A stretch of DNA of 11,919 bases from Desulfovibrio sp. Its GTDB lineage: Bacteria; Desulfobacterota; Desulfovibrionia; Desulfovibrionales; Desulfovibrionaceae. The position numbers and the translations under genes were made by a program. The stretch spans positions 410-12,328 of the forward strand of contig NZ_JAHZAA010000025.1 in assembly GCF_019424165.1 (NCBI RefSeq), written 5' to 3'. Positions 6,207 through 11,919 of the stretch are shown here, piece by piece. Below the pieces are notes generated by a model. It did no database searches, was not told the DNA's origin, and saw nothing but the letters and a program-made list of their open reading frames with translations. Every line of letters starts with the position of its first letter. Position 1 is the stretch's first letter.

Positions 6207-6857
6207 CTACAGATTTTTCAAAATGGTCATATGGTTGTCCGCCGCGGCCTCTTGGGCCAGGGGCGTTACCACTGCCCCGCGCGGCACGCGAAGGGTCTGC
6301 GCGCCTGTGCGGGCGGCCTCTGTCACATGGTCAGCCGTTACGAGGCTCTGGTTCAGCCGGGTGGAATCCGGAGCAGCCGCGGCAAGCTCCGTCAGTCCAA
6401 AACCGGCCAGCGCAGCCTCGTAGCCTTCATACAGTTTCAGAAGGGCAAAGGGAGCCGTCTGGGCGTGAGCGCGATAGGCGAAGCCCAGCGTGCGCACTTC
6501 CTTGCCTTCAAGCAGCAGGTCAAGCACCTTGCGAAGGGCGAGGCTTGAAGCCCTGCCCAGGGCCAGATCCGCCATGTCGGAACAGCCGAGTTCCGGCAGA
6601 ACGTACACTTGTGCGCTGCCGGGCTGTCCGGCGCCTTCAAAGCGTACCCGGGCTTCCGGTAAACGGGCTTTTACCTGACTGGCAAGCCTGTCATCGGCGG
6701 GAGCCAGAATTTCCACCAGTGGCCCGAAAGCCTGGCCGGTCCGCTCCGGCAGCACGCCGCCAAGTTTGGCAAGAACGCGTTGTACCACGGTATTTATGAG
6801 GGCCTGCGTATCCGCATTCATGGCCGCATCCTTCTGCATTTCCATATTCATGATCAA
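6207..6857 (-). CDS. PduM-like microcompartment protein with N-terminal encapsulation helix
   Basis: A protein of about 216 residues that I place only tentatively. Residues about 16-33 (DTQALINTVVQRVLAKLG) form an amphipathic helix of the kind that targets cargo to the shell lumen, followed by a flexible stretch. The C-terminus (GAVVTPLAQEAAADNHMTIL) resembles the end of PduM, a Pdu structural component of unknown function needed for proper assembly. The middle (about 45-150, from VEILAPADDRLASQVKARL) is Ala/Leu-rich with no catalytic motif I recognise. Start choice is uncertain: TTG at 6857 has AAAGG seven bases upstream, while ATG at 6851 or 6845 follows a little further away. It sits between eutJ and eutN in a shell and assembly block. 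An encapsulated scaffold is the likely role. Confidence 0.7.
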   Translation of the reverse strand: MIMNMEMQKDAAMNADTQALINTVVQRVLAKLGGVLPERTGQAFGPLVEILAPADDRLASQVKARLPEARVRFEGAGQPGSAQVYVLPELGCSDMADLALGRASSLALRKVLDLLLEGKEVRTLGFAYRAHAQTAPFALLKLYEGYEAALAGFGLTELAAAAPDSTRLNQSLVTADHVTEAARTGAQTLRVPRGAVVTPLAQEAAADNHMTILKNL

Positions 6858-6889
6858 TTGACTACCTTTACGAACTATTTACATCCATA

Positions 6890-6906
6890 CTGCGGGATGT
6901 CCGCAG
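6890..6906 (-). other. short hairpin between eutJ and the PduM-like gene
   Basis: CTGCGG (6890-6895) and CCGCAG (6901-6906) form a 6-bp stem with a 5-base loop in the 94-base spacer after eutJ. No U-run follows. Too small to assign a role; it may slow decay of the upstream message. Confidence 0.25.
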
Positions 6907-6951
6907 GGGAAAGTTCTTTGCCGGCAGCGGGCATTTCAACACCGTAATATT

Positions 6952-7773
6952 CTAGTCTGTGCAATTGAGGGCTATACCCAGAGGGGTTACCAGAAACGGA
7001 TTGGCGGGCTTGTATGTCGGCACACCGGTATATTTCTGGATAACCTTTTCCATATCCTGCAAGCAGCAGGTGCCGCCCACCAGATACAGGGCCGAAACAT
7101 TACGCCCCTGTACATGCCGGTGAATGATGGATCCCATTTTTTCAATGACAGGCCGCACCACAGGCAGGATTTCTTTCTGACGGGCCTTGTCTTTTTTCAG
7201 ATCTTCGGCTTCTTCAAAACTGATGTCGTAGTTGCCGGCCAGCACCAGGCTCACGTGAGTGCCGCCTGTGGGTTCGTCGGCAACATAGACGACCTTGCCG
7301 TCTTCCAGGACGGCGATGCCTGTGGTGCCGCCGCCGATATCCACAATGGCCCCGTCGCGCACGCCAAGCACGCTGTTGGCCGCTGTGGGTTCATCCAGCA
7401 CAGAGGTGACCTGATAGCCCGCACCCTCCGCCACGTGGCGGTGGGTGGCGCAGTCGCGCTCACTTGTTCCGGGGGGGACGGCTATGGCCGCCTTTTCAAG
7501 CTTGCGGCCCAGCTTTTTTTCAAGTTCCTGCGTAAGCTCACGTACAATGCGCAGCCCGCCCGTGTAGTCAACAATAAGGCCGTCCTTGACTACCTGGGCA
7601 AAGCGCATGGCGCAGGCCACAGGTTGTTTTTTGGCATTGACCGCCACAACAACAATATAGGCTGTGCCCAGGTCCACGCCCACATAGAGCGGCTCCGTGG
7701 CAGTGACCTTGCGGGGCTTTTTGCGGCATTTTTCCAGGGTGTCCATAAGCTTGTCAGCGGCGGTAAAGTCCAT
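6952..7773 (-). CDS. eutJ: EutJ-like ASKHA-family chaperone-type protein
   Basis: A 273-residue EutJ, of the actin/Hsp70/sugar kinase superfamily, close to the usual length. Motifs in order: phosphate-1 VGVDLGTAYIVVV (31-43), phosphate-2 VDIGGGTTGIAV (144-155), and an adenosine-type LVGGTCCLQDMEKV (231-244). ATP binding is therefore likely. The function of EutJ is not settled; a chaperone-like or assembly role, possibly for the signature enzyme, is usually proposed. The ATG lies 2 bases after the pduL stop, and its ribosome site AGAGG is inside the pduL end, so the two are coupled. Its partner on the other side is the PduM-like protein. Confidence 0.9.
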   Translation of the reverse strand: MDFTAADKLMDTLEKCRKKPRKVTATEPLYVGVDLGTAYIVVVAVNAKKQPVACAMRFAQVVKDGLIVDYTGGLRIVRELTQELEKKLGRKLEKAAIAVPPGTSERDCATHRHVAEGAGYQVTSVLDEPTAANSVLGVRDGAIVDIGGGTTGIAVLEDGKVVYVADEPTGGTHVSLVLAGNYDISFEEAEDLKKDKARQKEILPVVRPVIEKMGSIIHRHVQGRNVSALYLVGGTCCLQDMEKVIQKYTGVPTYKPANPFLVTPLGIALNCTD

Positions 7774-7775
7774 TG

Positions 7776-8459
7776 CTAACCTCTGCTCAGTCCGATGATC
7801 ATGCCGGTGGCGCCGGGCTTCCAGCCCGCGCTGTTGCCTTCGTCGGCATCGATGTGCATAGCCAGCTTGAAATTGTCGCTGACGCGCACCAGCACGTTTT
7901 CCAGAATCATGGGGCGTTCGGTATCAAGCCGCACGTCAACCATGTCTTTGTCCTTGAGTCCGAAGCGGCGGGCATCGTCTGTATGCATGTGGATGTGGCG
8001 TGAAGCCACGATAACGCCGCAGTCCAGACCAACAATTCCTGTGGCCGAAGCCAGAATGATGCCCGGTGTGTCTTTAATGTCGCCGCTCTGGCGAACAGGA
8101 GGATTGATGCCCAAAGAGCGGGCATCCGTCCGGGATATTTCTACCTGGGAAACATCGCGGGCGGGGCCGAGTACGGCCACATTGTCCATAACACCCTTGG
8201 GGCCGATAAGACGCACACGCCCCGTGCTCAAAAACTGCCCCGGCTGGGAAAGCGGCCTGTCGGGTCGCAGAGCTTCGCCGAAGAGGGTAAGCGCGTCTGA
8301 CACGCTCAAATGAGCGTGACGGGCTGAAATTTCCACCGGAATAGGCCCGGTGTTCATGACGGTATCGGCAGACTTGCCGCATTCCTGTGTCAGCACCTTG
8401 CGGACCACGCCAGCCAGAAGATCTTTAAGAGCTTGCTCGTTCATCACTTGAGTATTCAT
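7776..8459 (-). CDS. pduL: PduL-type phosphotransacylase with N-terminal encapsulation helix
   Basis: A 227-residue PduL, the microcompartment phosphotransacetylase unrelated to Pta. It would turn acetyl-CoA and phosphate into acetyl-phosphate, returning CoA to the aldehyde dehydrogenase inside the shell. Residues about 7-25 (NEQALKDLLAGVVRKVLTQ) form an amphipathic encapsulation helix, typical of PduL. Zinc-site histidines lie in SARHAHLS (His48, His50) and in the second repeat ASRHIHM, with a further His in LAMHIDADEGN near the end. The GPKGVMDNVAVLGPAR segment (about 82-97) is also typical. ATG start with GGAG six bases upstream. It follows a shell gene after a strong hairpin spacer. Confidence 0.95.
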   Translation of the reverse strand: MNTQVMNEQALKDLLAGVVRKVLTQECGKSADTVMNTGPIPVEISARHAHLSVSDALTLFGEALRPDRPLSQPGQFLSTGRVRLIGPKGVMDNVAVLGPARDVSQVEISRTDARSLGINPPVRQSGDIKDTPGIILASATGIVGLDCGVIVASRHIHMHTDDARRFGLKDKDMVDVRLDTERPMILENVLVRVSDNFKLAMHIDADEGNSAGWKPGATGMIIGLSRG

Positions 8460-8471
8460 CTTGGCTCCACT

Positions 8472-8514
8472 GTCCGGCGGCGGGCGGGGTAGGGATGCCG
8501 CGCCGCCGCCGGAC
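8472..8514 (-). other. strong hairpin between BMC-H copy 1 and pduL
   Basis: GTCCGGCGGCG (8472-8482) pairs perfectly with CGCCGCCGGAC (8504-8514), extended by one more G-C pair, around a loop of about 20 bases. It starts 18 bases past the BMC-H stop and lies about 13 bases ahead of the pduL ATG. No U-run follows. Its position after the shell gene matches the hairpin after the near-identical shell gene at 4489-4773. Confidence 0.55.
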
Positions 8515-8532
8515 TCGTGTCGTGGGTATGGG

Positions 8533-8820
8533 TTAGGCTTCGCGCTTGGGCAGGATCATCTCCACTTCGCTGTGCGGGCGGGGGATAACATGCACGCTCA
8601 CAAGCTCGCCCACTTTTTTGGCGGCTGCTGCGCCGGCGTCGGTAGCGGCTTTCACCGCGCCCACGTCGCCGCGCACCATAACAGTCACAAGGCCGCCGCC
8701 CACCTGGCTGCGACCGATAAGGGTAACGTTGGCAGCCTTGACCATGGCGTCAGCGGCTTCAACTGCGCCGACGAGGCCACGGGTTTCAATCATGCCCAGG
8801 GCGTTGGAAGAAGTGGTCAT
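8533..8820 (-). CDS. canonical BMC-H hexameric shell protein, copy 1 (pore GGG)
   Basis: A 95-residue single BMC domain of the PduA/PduJ/EutM kind. The chosen start is the ATG at 8820 (MTTSSNALGM), with AAAGGAG eight bases upstream; an in-frame TTG at 8847 would add nine residues but has no ribosome site. The pore loop reads SQVGGGLV (residues 38-45). In the region from residue 7 to 92 it differs from the second copy at only six positions: 38, 42, 68, 69, 72 and 84. Expected to be a main facet protein. It is flanked by an AT-rich leader (8821-8901) upstream and a 12-bp hairpin downstream, features that suggest a higher message level than its enzyme neighbours. Confidence 0.95.
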   Translation of the reverse strand: MTTSSNALGMIETRGLVGAVEAADAMVKAANVTLIGRSQVGGGLVTVMVRGDVGAVKAATDAGAAAAKKVGELVSVHVIPRPHSEVEMILPKREA

Positions 8821-8901
8821 AGCGGTATCTCCTTTGATTTTTAACAATAATGTTCAAATAGTTTTTGATCGGATGCGACAACGGCAGGGCCGGGCCGCGG
8901 T

Positions 8902-10479
8902 TTACAAAACTTTTTTCAGTTCCGCCACGATCATTTCCGTAACGGCATTGATGTCCAGACCGCCGGCTGCTGCGGCGGCCGCCTGGGGAGCGACCACGGC
9001 ATCGTGGTTGGCCCCGTGGTGGCAGCAGCCCGAAAGCATGGCCGAGGGCGGGTAATGCCCGGCGGAAGCCGTGGGAGCAGAAACGCCTGTCATGGTGGAA
9101 ACGCCGCACGATGTGGAAGACGCGCAGGAGCAGCCCTGTGACTGCAGGTCGTAAGCCACGCGACGCACGTTGAGCAGGTTCAGGGGGGTTACGTTGTCAG
9201 AGGTGGCGCTGCCACCCACTGCGCCGCAGCCCAGGGTGAATGAAGGGAACAGGCCGGTGGAGAGGCCCACGGCGCCCTGTGTGGAGGGCGTGTTCACCAG
9301 CATGCGCGAAACGGGCTTTTTGAGGCCGAACTCACGGATGACTTCTTCATTCTGCGAATGAATGGACAGCGAATGGCCAATGCCGCCATTGTGCAGGAGG
9401 GCCGTGCACAGTTCGCAGGCTTCGCGCCAGTCTTCCACCACGTAGAAGCCCAGCAGGGCGGTGAGCTTTTCTTTGCTGAAGGGGTACTTGGCCCCCACGC
9501 CTTTTTCATCGGAAACCAGCAGGCGCGTACCCTGGGGTACTTCAATGCCGGCAACGCGGGCGATGCTCAAAGCATCACGGCCCACAATGGCGGGGTTCAT
9601 GCTGCCATTGCCGCGTTCCATGACGCGCTTGACTTTTTCAAGCTTTTCTCCGGCAAGAAAATAGCAGCCCTGAGCTTCCATCACGGCACGAACCTTGTCG
9701 GCAATGCACGACTCGGTAACAACAGACTGCTCCGAGGCGCAGATGGTGCCGTTATCAAAGGTTTTGCTGCTCATGATCTTGGTCACGGCGTCTTCAATAT
9801 TGGCGCTGCGCTCAATGTAGGCAGGCACGTTGCCCGCGCCCACGCCCAGAGCGGGGGTGCCGGAGCTGTACGCGGCCTTGACCATACCCGGGCCGCCCGT
9901 GGCCAGGATGAGGTCGGCCATCTTCATCAGCTCATTGGTGCCTTCGATGGAGGGCAGGCTGATGCTGCTCACCAGGTCGGGCGACACGTGGCATGCGCGC
10001 AGAGCACCCTGGATGACTTCCACGGTTTTGGCGATGCAGTTGCGGGCGCTGGGGTGCGGGGTGAACACAATGGCGTTGCCCGCCTTGAGCGAGATAAGCG
10101 CCTTGTAAATAACAGTAGACGTGGGGTTGGTGGACGGCACGATACCGGCAATCACACCAACGGGCACGGCAATTTCAACGATCTTGGTCACCGGATCAGA
10201 GCACAGCACGCCAATGGTTTTCATGTCCTTGATGCAGGCATGAACTTTTTCACTGGCCAGCAGGTTCTTGATCTTTTTGTCCTGCGGTTTGCCGAAGCCG
10301 GTTTCTTCAACAGCCATGTTTGCCAGAACTTCGGCCTGGGCTGCCGTGGCTTCGGCCACTGCCCTGATCACGTCATTGACGCGTTCCTGGCTCAACTGCG
10401 CGAATTCGGGCTGGGCCTTGCGCGCTGCGCGAACCAGGGCGCGGGCCTCTTGAATGGAAAGCAAATCCTTATCAACCAT
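8902..10479 (-). CDS. cutF: CoA-acylating acetaldehyde dehydrogenase with C-terminal encapsulation helix
   Basis: A 525-residue acylating aldehyde dehydrogenase of the EutE/PduP/CutF group, converting acetaldehyde, CoA and NAD+ to acetyl-CoA and NADH in the lumen. Seen: the IVPSTNPTSTVIYKAL stretch (113-128), the LILATGGPGMVKAAYSSG region (190-207), and catalytic Cys247 in FDNGTICASEQ. The catalytic fold ends near residue 445. It is followed by a Cys/His-rich linker (C450, C452, C458, H475, C485, C486, H487, H488, H492), an Ala-run (499-505) and an amphipathic helix (about 509-525, DINAVTEMIVAELKKVL) that fits an encapsulation peptide. The Cys/His linker is not typical of EutE or PduP. The ATG has AAAGGAG and lies 3 bases after the previous stop, so translation is coupled. 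Confidence 0.93.
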   Translation of the reverse strand: MVDKDLLSIQEARALVRAARKAQPEFAQLSQERVNDVIRAVAEATAAQAEVLANMAVEETGFGKPQDKKIKNLLASEKVHACIKDMKTIGVLCSDPVTKIVEIAVPVGVIAGIVPSTNPTSTVIYKALISLKAGNAIVFTPHPSARNCIAKTVEVIQGALRACHVSPDLVSSISLPSIEGTNELMKMADLILATGGPGMVKAAYSSGTPALGVGAGNVPAYIERSANIEDAVTKIMSSKTFDNGTICASEQSVVTESCIADKVRAVMEAQGCYFLAGEKLEKVKRVMERGNGSMNPAIVGRDALSIARVAGIEVPQGTRLLVSDEKGVGAKYPFSKEKLTALLGFYVVEDWREACELCTALLHNGGIGHSLSIHSQNEEVIREFGLKKPVSRMLVNTPSTQGAVGLSTGLFPSFTLGCGAVGGSATSDNVTPLNLLNVRRVAYDLQSQGCSCASSTSCGVSTMTGVSAPTASAGHYPPSAMLSGCCHHGANHDAVVAPQAAAAAAGGLDINAVTEMIVAELKKVL

Positions 10480-10482
10480 GTC

Positions 10483-11082
10483 CTACTCCTTTTCCTTCCG
10501 TGCCGCCCGGTCGATGGCGTTCATCAGGGTTTGCCTGTTGGACGAGGCGATCTGCTCACGGGAGAGGTCTACCTTCATGTCTTTGGCAAGCTGACGAAGT
10601 TTGTTCATGCTCATGGTTTTGCATTTTTCGGGATCATAGGTTTCCTGTACAGGAGCCTTCCCGCTGGTCTCGGCCTTCGCGCCGCCTTCCGGGGCTGCGG
10701 GGGCCGGGACTTCTTCCACAATCTCCACAATTTCTACTATTTCAACTTCCGCTGTTTCTGCTTCCGTCGCGGCGGCAGCAGGGTCCGGATTTGTAGTGTA
10801 TTGTCCGGGCTGCAGAAGCAGAATGCGATCAAGTTCGCCGTCAGGGCGGGGAATTACGTGGCAGGAAACACAGATCGCGCCTTCCAGCCTGGACAGCGAC
10901 GCCTGGGCGGCGTCCACTGCCGACTGTACGGCCGAAACTTCACCTGCAACGGTGATGGTCACAAGGCCGCCGGTCGCCAGCGTTTTTTCAAGCAGACGCA
11001 CGTTGGCCGCCTTGAGCATGGCGTCTGCCGCTTCAATGGCTCCCACAAGCCCTTTCGTTTCTATAAGTCCCAGTGCCAGCAT
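10483..11082 (-). CDS. BMC-H shell protein with acidic linker and Rho-N/SAP-like C-terminal domain
   Basis: A 199-residue protein in three parts. Residues 1-88 are a normal BMC-H domain (GLIETKGLVGAIEAAD at 5-20; VIPRP at 76-80; pore loop around TLATGGLV). Residues about 92-147 are a low-complexity Ala/Glu/Pro linker with a short VEI repeat (about 113-121). Residues about 148-195 are a small helical domain (CKTMSMNKLRQLAKDMKV, then SSNRQTLMNAIDRA) that resembles Rho-N or SAP-type helix-extended-helix folds, which often bind nucleic acid. EutK and PduK show that BMC-H proteins may carry C-terminal extensions; the tail fold here is my inference. It lies between the activase and aldehyde dehydrogenase genes, with GGAG upstream of the ATG. 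Confidence 0.88.
   Translation of the reverse strand: MLALGLIETKGLVGAIEAADAMLKAANVRLLEKTLATGGLVTITVAGEVSAVQSAVDAAQASLSRLEGAICVSCHVIPRPDGELDRILLLQPGQYTTNPDPAAAATEAETAEVEIVEIVEIVEEVPAPAAPEGGAKAETSGKAPVQETYDPEKCKTMSMNKLRQLAKDMKVDLSREQIASSNRQTLMNAIDRAARKEKE
10717..10749 (-). repeat. short imperfect repeat coding the VEI-rich linker
   Basis: On the minus strand the sequence repeats GAA-ATT-GTx/GAG-ATT-GTG-like 9-base units that encode Val-Glu-Ile three times in a row in the linker of the extended BMC-H protein. The units are imperfect. Such a tract can change length between strains. Confidence 0.5.
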
Positions 11083-11113
11083 GGCGTATGCTCCTGTTTT
11101 TGGCAGATGCCCT

Positions 11114-11919
11114 CTAGTGCCTGATGACCTTCACGTCCAGCCCGTAGGTTCCGAGGATGGACTCAATGCGCTGCAAGTCGGCATCGTCGAGCACGGGGTT
11201 GTCCTTGATGGGATACTCCATGTCGAGCTGGGCGTACTTGCTTACCCCCATTTTGTGGTAGGGCAGCAAATCCACGCCCTTGAAATTTTTTCTTTTGGCA
11301 TGCCCAGCCAAAAATCGGCCCACGGCATGTATTTCTGCATCGTCATCGTTGTAGCCCTTGAGCAGGGGCATGCGGATATTTACGTTACAGCCGTTTTCAA
11401 GCAGCCATTGCAGGTTGGACAGTATCTGTTCGTTGCGCACGCCTGTAAGCGCATAGTGCCTGTCGGCATCCATATGCTTGATGTCAAAGAGAAACAGGTC
11501 GCAAACTTCAGCCAGCGCACGTACTACTTCAGGTTTTGCGTATCCCGAGGTTTCCATGGCGGTGTGGATGCCCTTGTGTTTGCTGGCCAGCAGCAGGTTG
11601 GCTACAGCTTCATGCTGCGCCATGGGTTCACCCCCGCCTACGGTCAGCCCACCGCCGGAATTTTCGTAGAAAAGCCAGTCCTGCTCGATGACCTCGAGCA
11701 GCTCTGAAATGCCTTTCTGCTCTCCGGCAATGGCCAGGGCTGCTTCTGGGCAGGCGTGCACGCACTTGCCGCAGTTTATGCAGTCTTTGCTTCTGTCCAC
11801 CACATGGCGGCTGCCCGCGTTGATCATGCTGTGGATACCCACCGGACAGACCGGCACACATGCGCCGCAGTGAACGCATATGTCCTTTTTAAACAGCACC
11901 TCAAAGCGGCGGGTCTGGC
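11114..11919 (-). CDS. cutD: glycyl radical enzyme activase (CutD-like), N-terminus outside window
   Basis: A radical SAM activating enzyme that would abstract a hydrogen from the glycine of a partner glycyl radical enzyme. The frame stays open to the right edge (…QTRRFEVLFKKDIC), so the gene continues outside, and the radical SAM CxxxCxxC, normally within the first 40 residues, is not visible. Seen: two ferredoxin-type sets, CVHCGACVPVCP and CINCGKCVHACP; the SGGGLTVGGGEP SAM-binding motif; FLFDIKHMD; NVNIRMPLLKGYNDD; and the DLLPYHKMGVSKY tail, all typical of GRE activases with a two-cluster insert. A GTG at 11899 is in frame but is internal. The partner lyase probably lies just upstream. 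CutD is the likeliest; activases for isethionate lyase or diol dehydratase look similar. Confidence 0.85.
   Translation of the reverse strand, partial: QTRRFEVLFKKDICVHCGACVPVCPVGIHSMINAGSRHVVDRSKDCINCGKCVHACPEAALAIAGEQKGISELLEVIEQDWLFYENSGGGLTVGGGEPMAQHEAVANLLLASKHKGIHTAMETSGYAKPEVVRALAEVCDLFLFDIKHMDADRHYALTGVRNEQILSNLQWLLENGCNVNIRMPLLKGYNDDDAEIHAVGRFLAGHAKRKNFKGVDLLPYHKMGVSKYAQLDMEYPIKDNPVLDDADLQRIESILGTYGLDVKVIRH

Noticed and set aside
5714..6799. 361-codon plus-strand open frame
   Set aside because: It crosses the antisense of three conserved minus-strand genes and turns into a Pro/Arg/Gly-rich low-complexity translation; not a credible protein.
8821..8847. Nine-residue N-terminal extension of BMC-H copy 1 from TTG
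   Set aside because: The ATG at 8820 has AAAGGAG at ideal distance and matches the length of the other BMC-H; the TTG has no ribosome site.
8821..8901. Possible internal promoter in the AT-rich spacer before BMC-H copy 1
   Set aside because: The stretch is AT-rich and has an imperfect palindrome AACATTATTGTT, but I could not find a -35/-10 pair with acceptable sequence and spacing.
9358..11124. 588-codon open frame on the plus strand
   Set aside because: It lies fully opposite the aldehyde dehydrogenase and extended BMC-H genes, and its translation is His/Gly/Phe-rich with no family signature. It is the usual antisense artefact of GC-biased codons.
11897..11899. GTG as the true start of the activase
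   Set aside because: The frame is open to the right edge, with residues before it that match the family (QTRRFEVLFKK), and starting here would remove the essential radical SAM cysteines.
1..11919. CRISPR arrays, tRNA/rRNA genes, insertion sequences or prophage attachment sites
   Set aside because: No regularly spaced repeats, cloverleaf sequences, transposase-like reading frames or terminal inverted repeats were seen.

Overview
The window is one long leftward (minus-strand) operon encoding a glycyl-radical-enzyme-associated bacterial microcompartment (GRM). Fifteen consecutive genes run from an activating-enzyme gene cut by the right edge (about 11919) to a PduV/EutP-like protein at 287-721. 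Gene order, moderate-to-high GC and the combined PduS/PduT, EutS and EutP/PduV set resemble the choline-utilisation (cut) loci of Desulfovibrio-type sulfate reducers. The organism is inferred from the kind of locus, not from a species marker.

In transcription order: glycyl radical enzyme activase (cutD-like, N-terminus missing); a BMC-H shell protein with a long acidic linker and an extra C-terminal domain; CoA-acylating aldehyde dehydrogenase (cutF/eutE-like); a BMC-H shell protein; PduL phosphotransacylase; EutJ; a PduM-like protein with an N-terminal encapsulation-type helix; the EutN/CcmL pentamer; a tandem BMC-T; a small EutQ-N-terminus-like Cys-rich protein; a second, nearly identical BMC-H; iron-dependent alcohol dehydrogenase (cutO/eutG-like); a 286-bp structured spacer; PduS (RnfC-like); PduT-type BMC-T; EutS/PduU-type BMC-H; and a PduV/EutP-like P-loop protein. 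The left 286 bases carry no confident gene.

How they would work together: the activase installs the glycyl radical on a lyase encoded just outside the window (choline TMA-lyase CutC is the best guess; isethionate sulfite-lyase is an alternative). The lyase releases acetaldehyde inside the shell. The aldehyde dehydrogenase makes acetyl-CoA and NADH, PduL makes acetyl-phosphate and recycles CoA, and the alcohol dehydrogenase reoxidises NADH by making ethanol. PduS, with one or both Cys-pore BMC-T proteins, could pass electrons across the shell. No cobalamin-dependent enzyme or reactivase is visible, as expected for a radical-SAM-activated system.

The system class is known. The less ordinary details are: two BMC-H paralogues that keep almost the same protein despite many synonymous changes and differ at the pore; a strong hairpin after each of those two genes; a BMC-H with a Rho-N/SAP-like tail; a Cys/His-rich linker in the aldehyde dehydrogenase; two pore-cysteine BMC-T proteins; a PduV-like protein with a degenerate P-loop; and structured, possibly regulatory, spacers.
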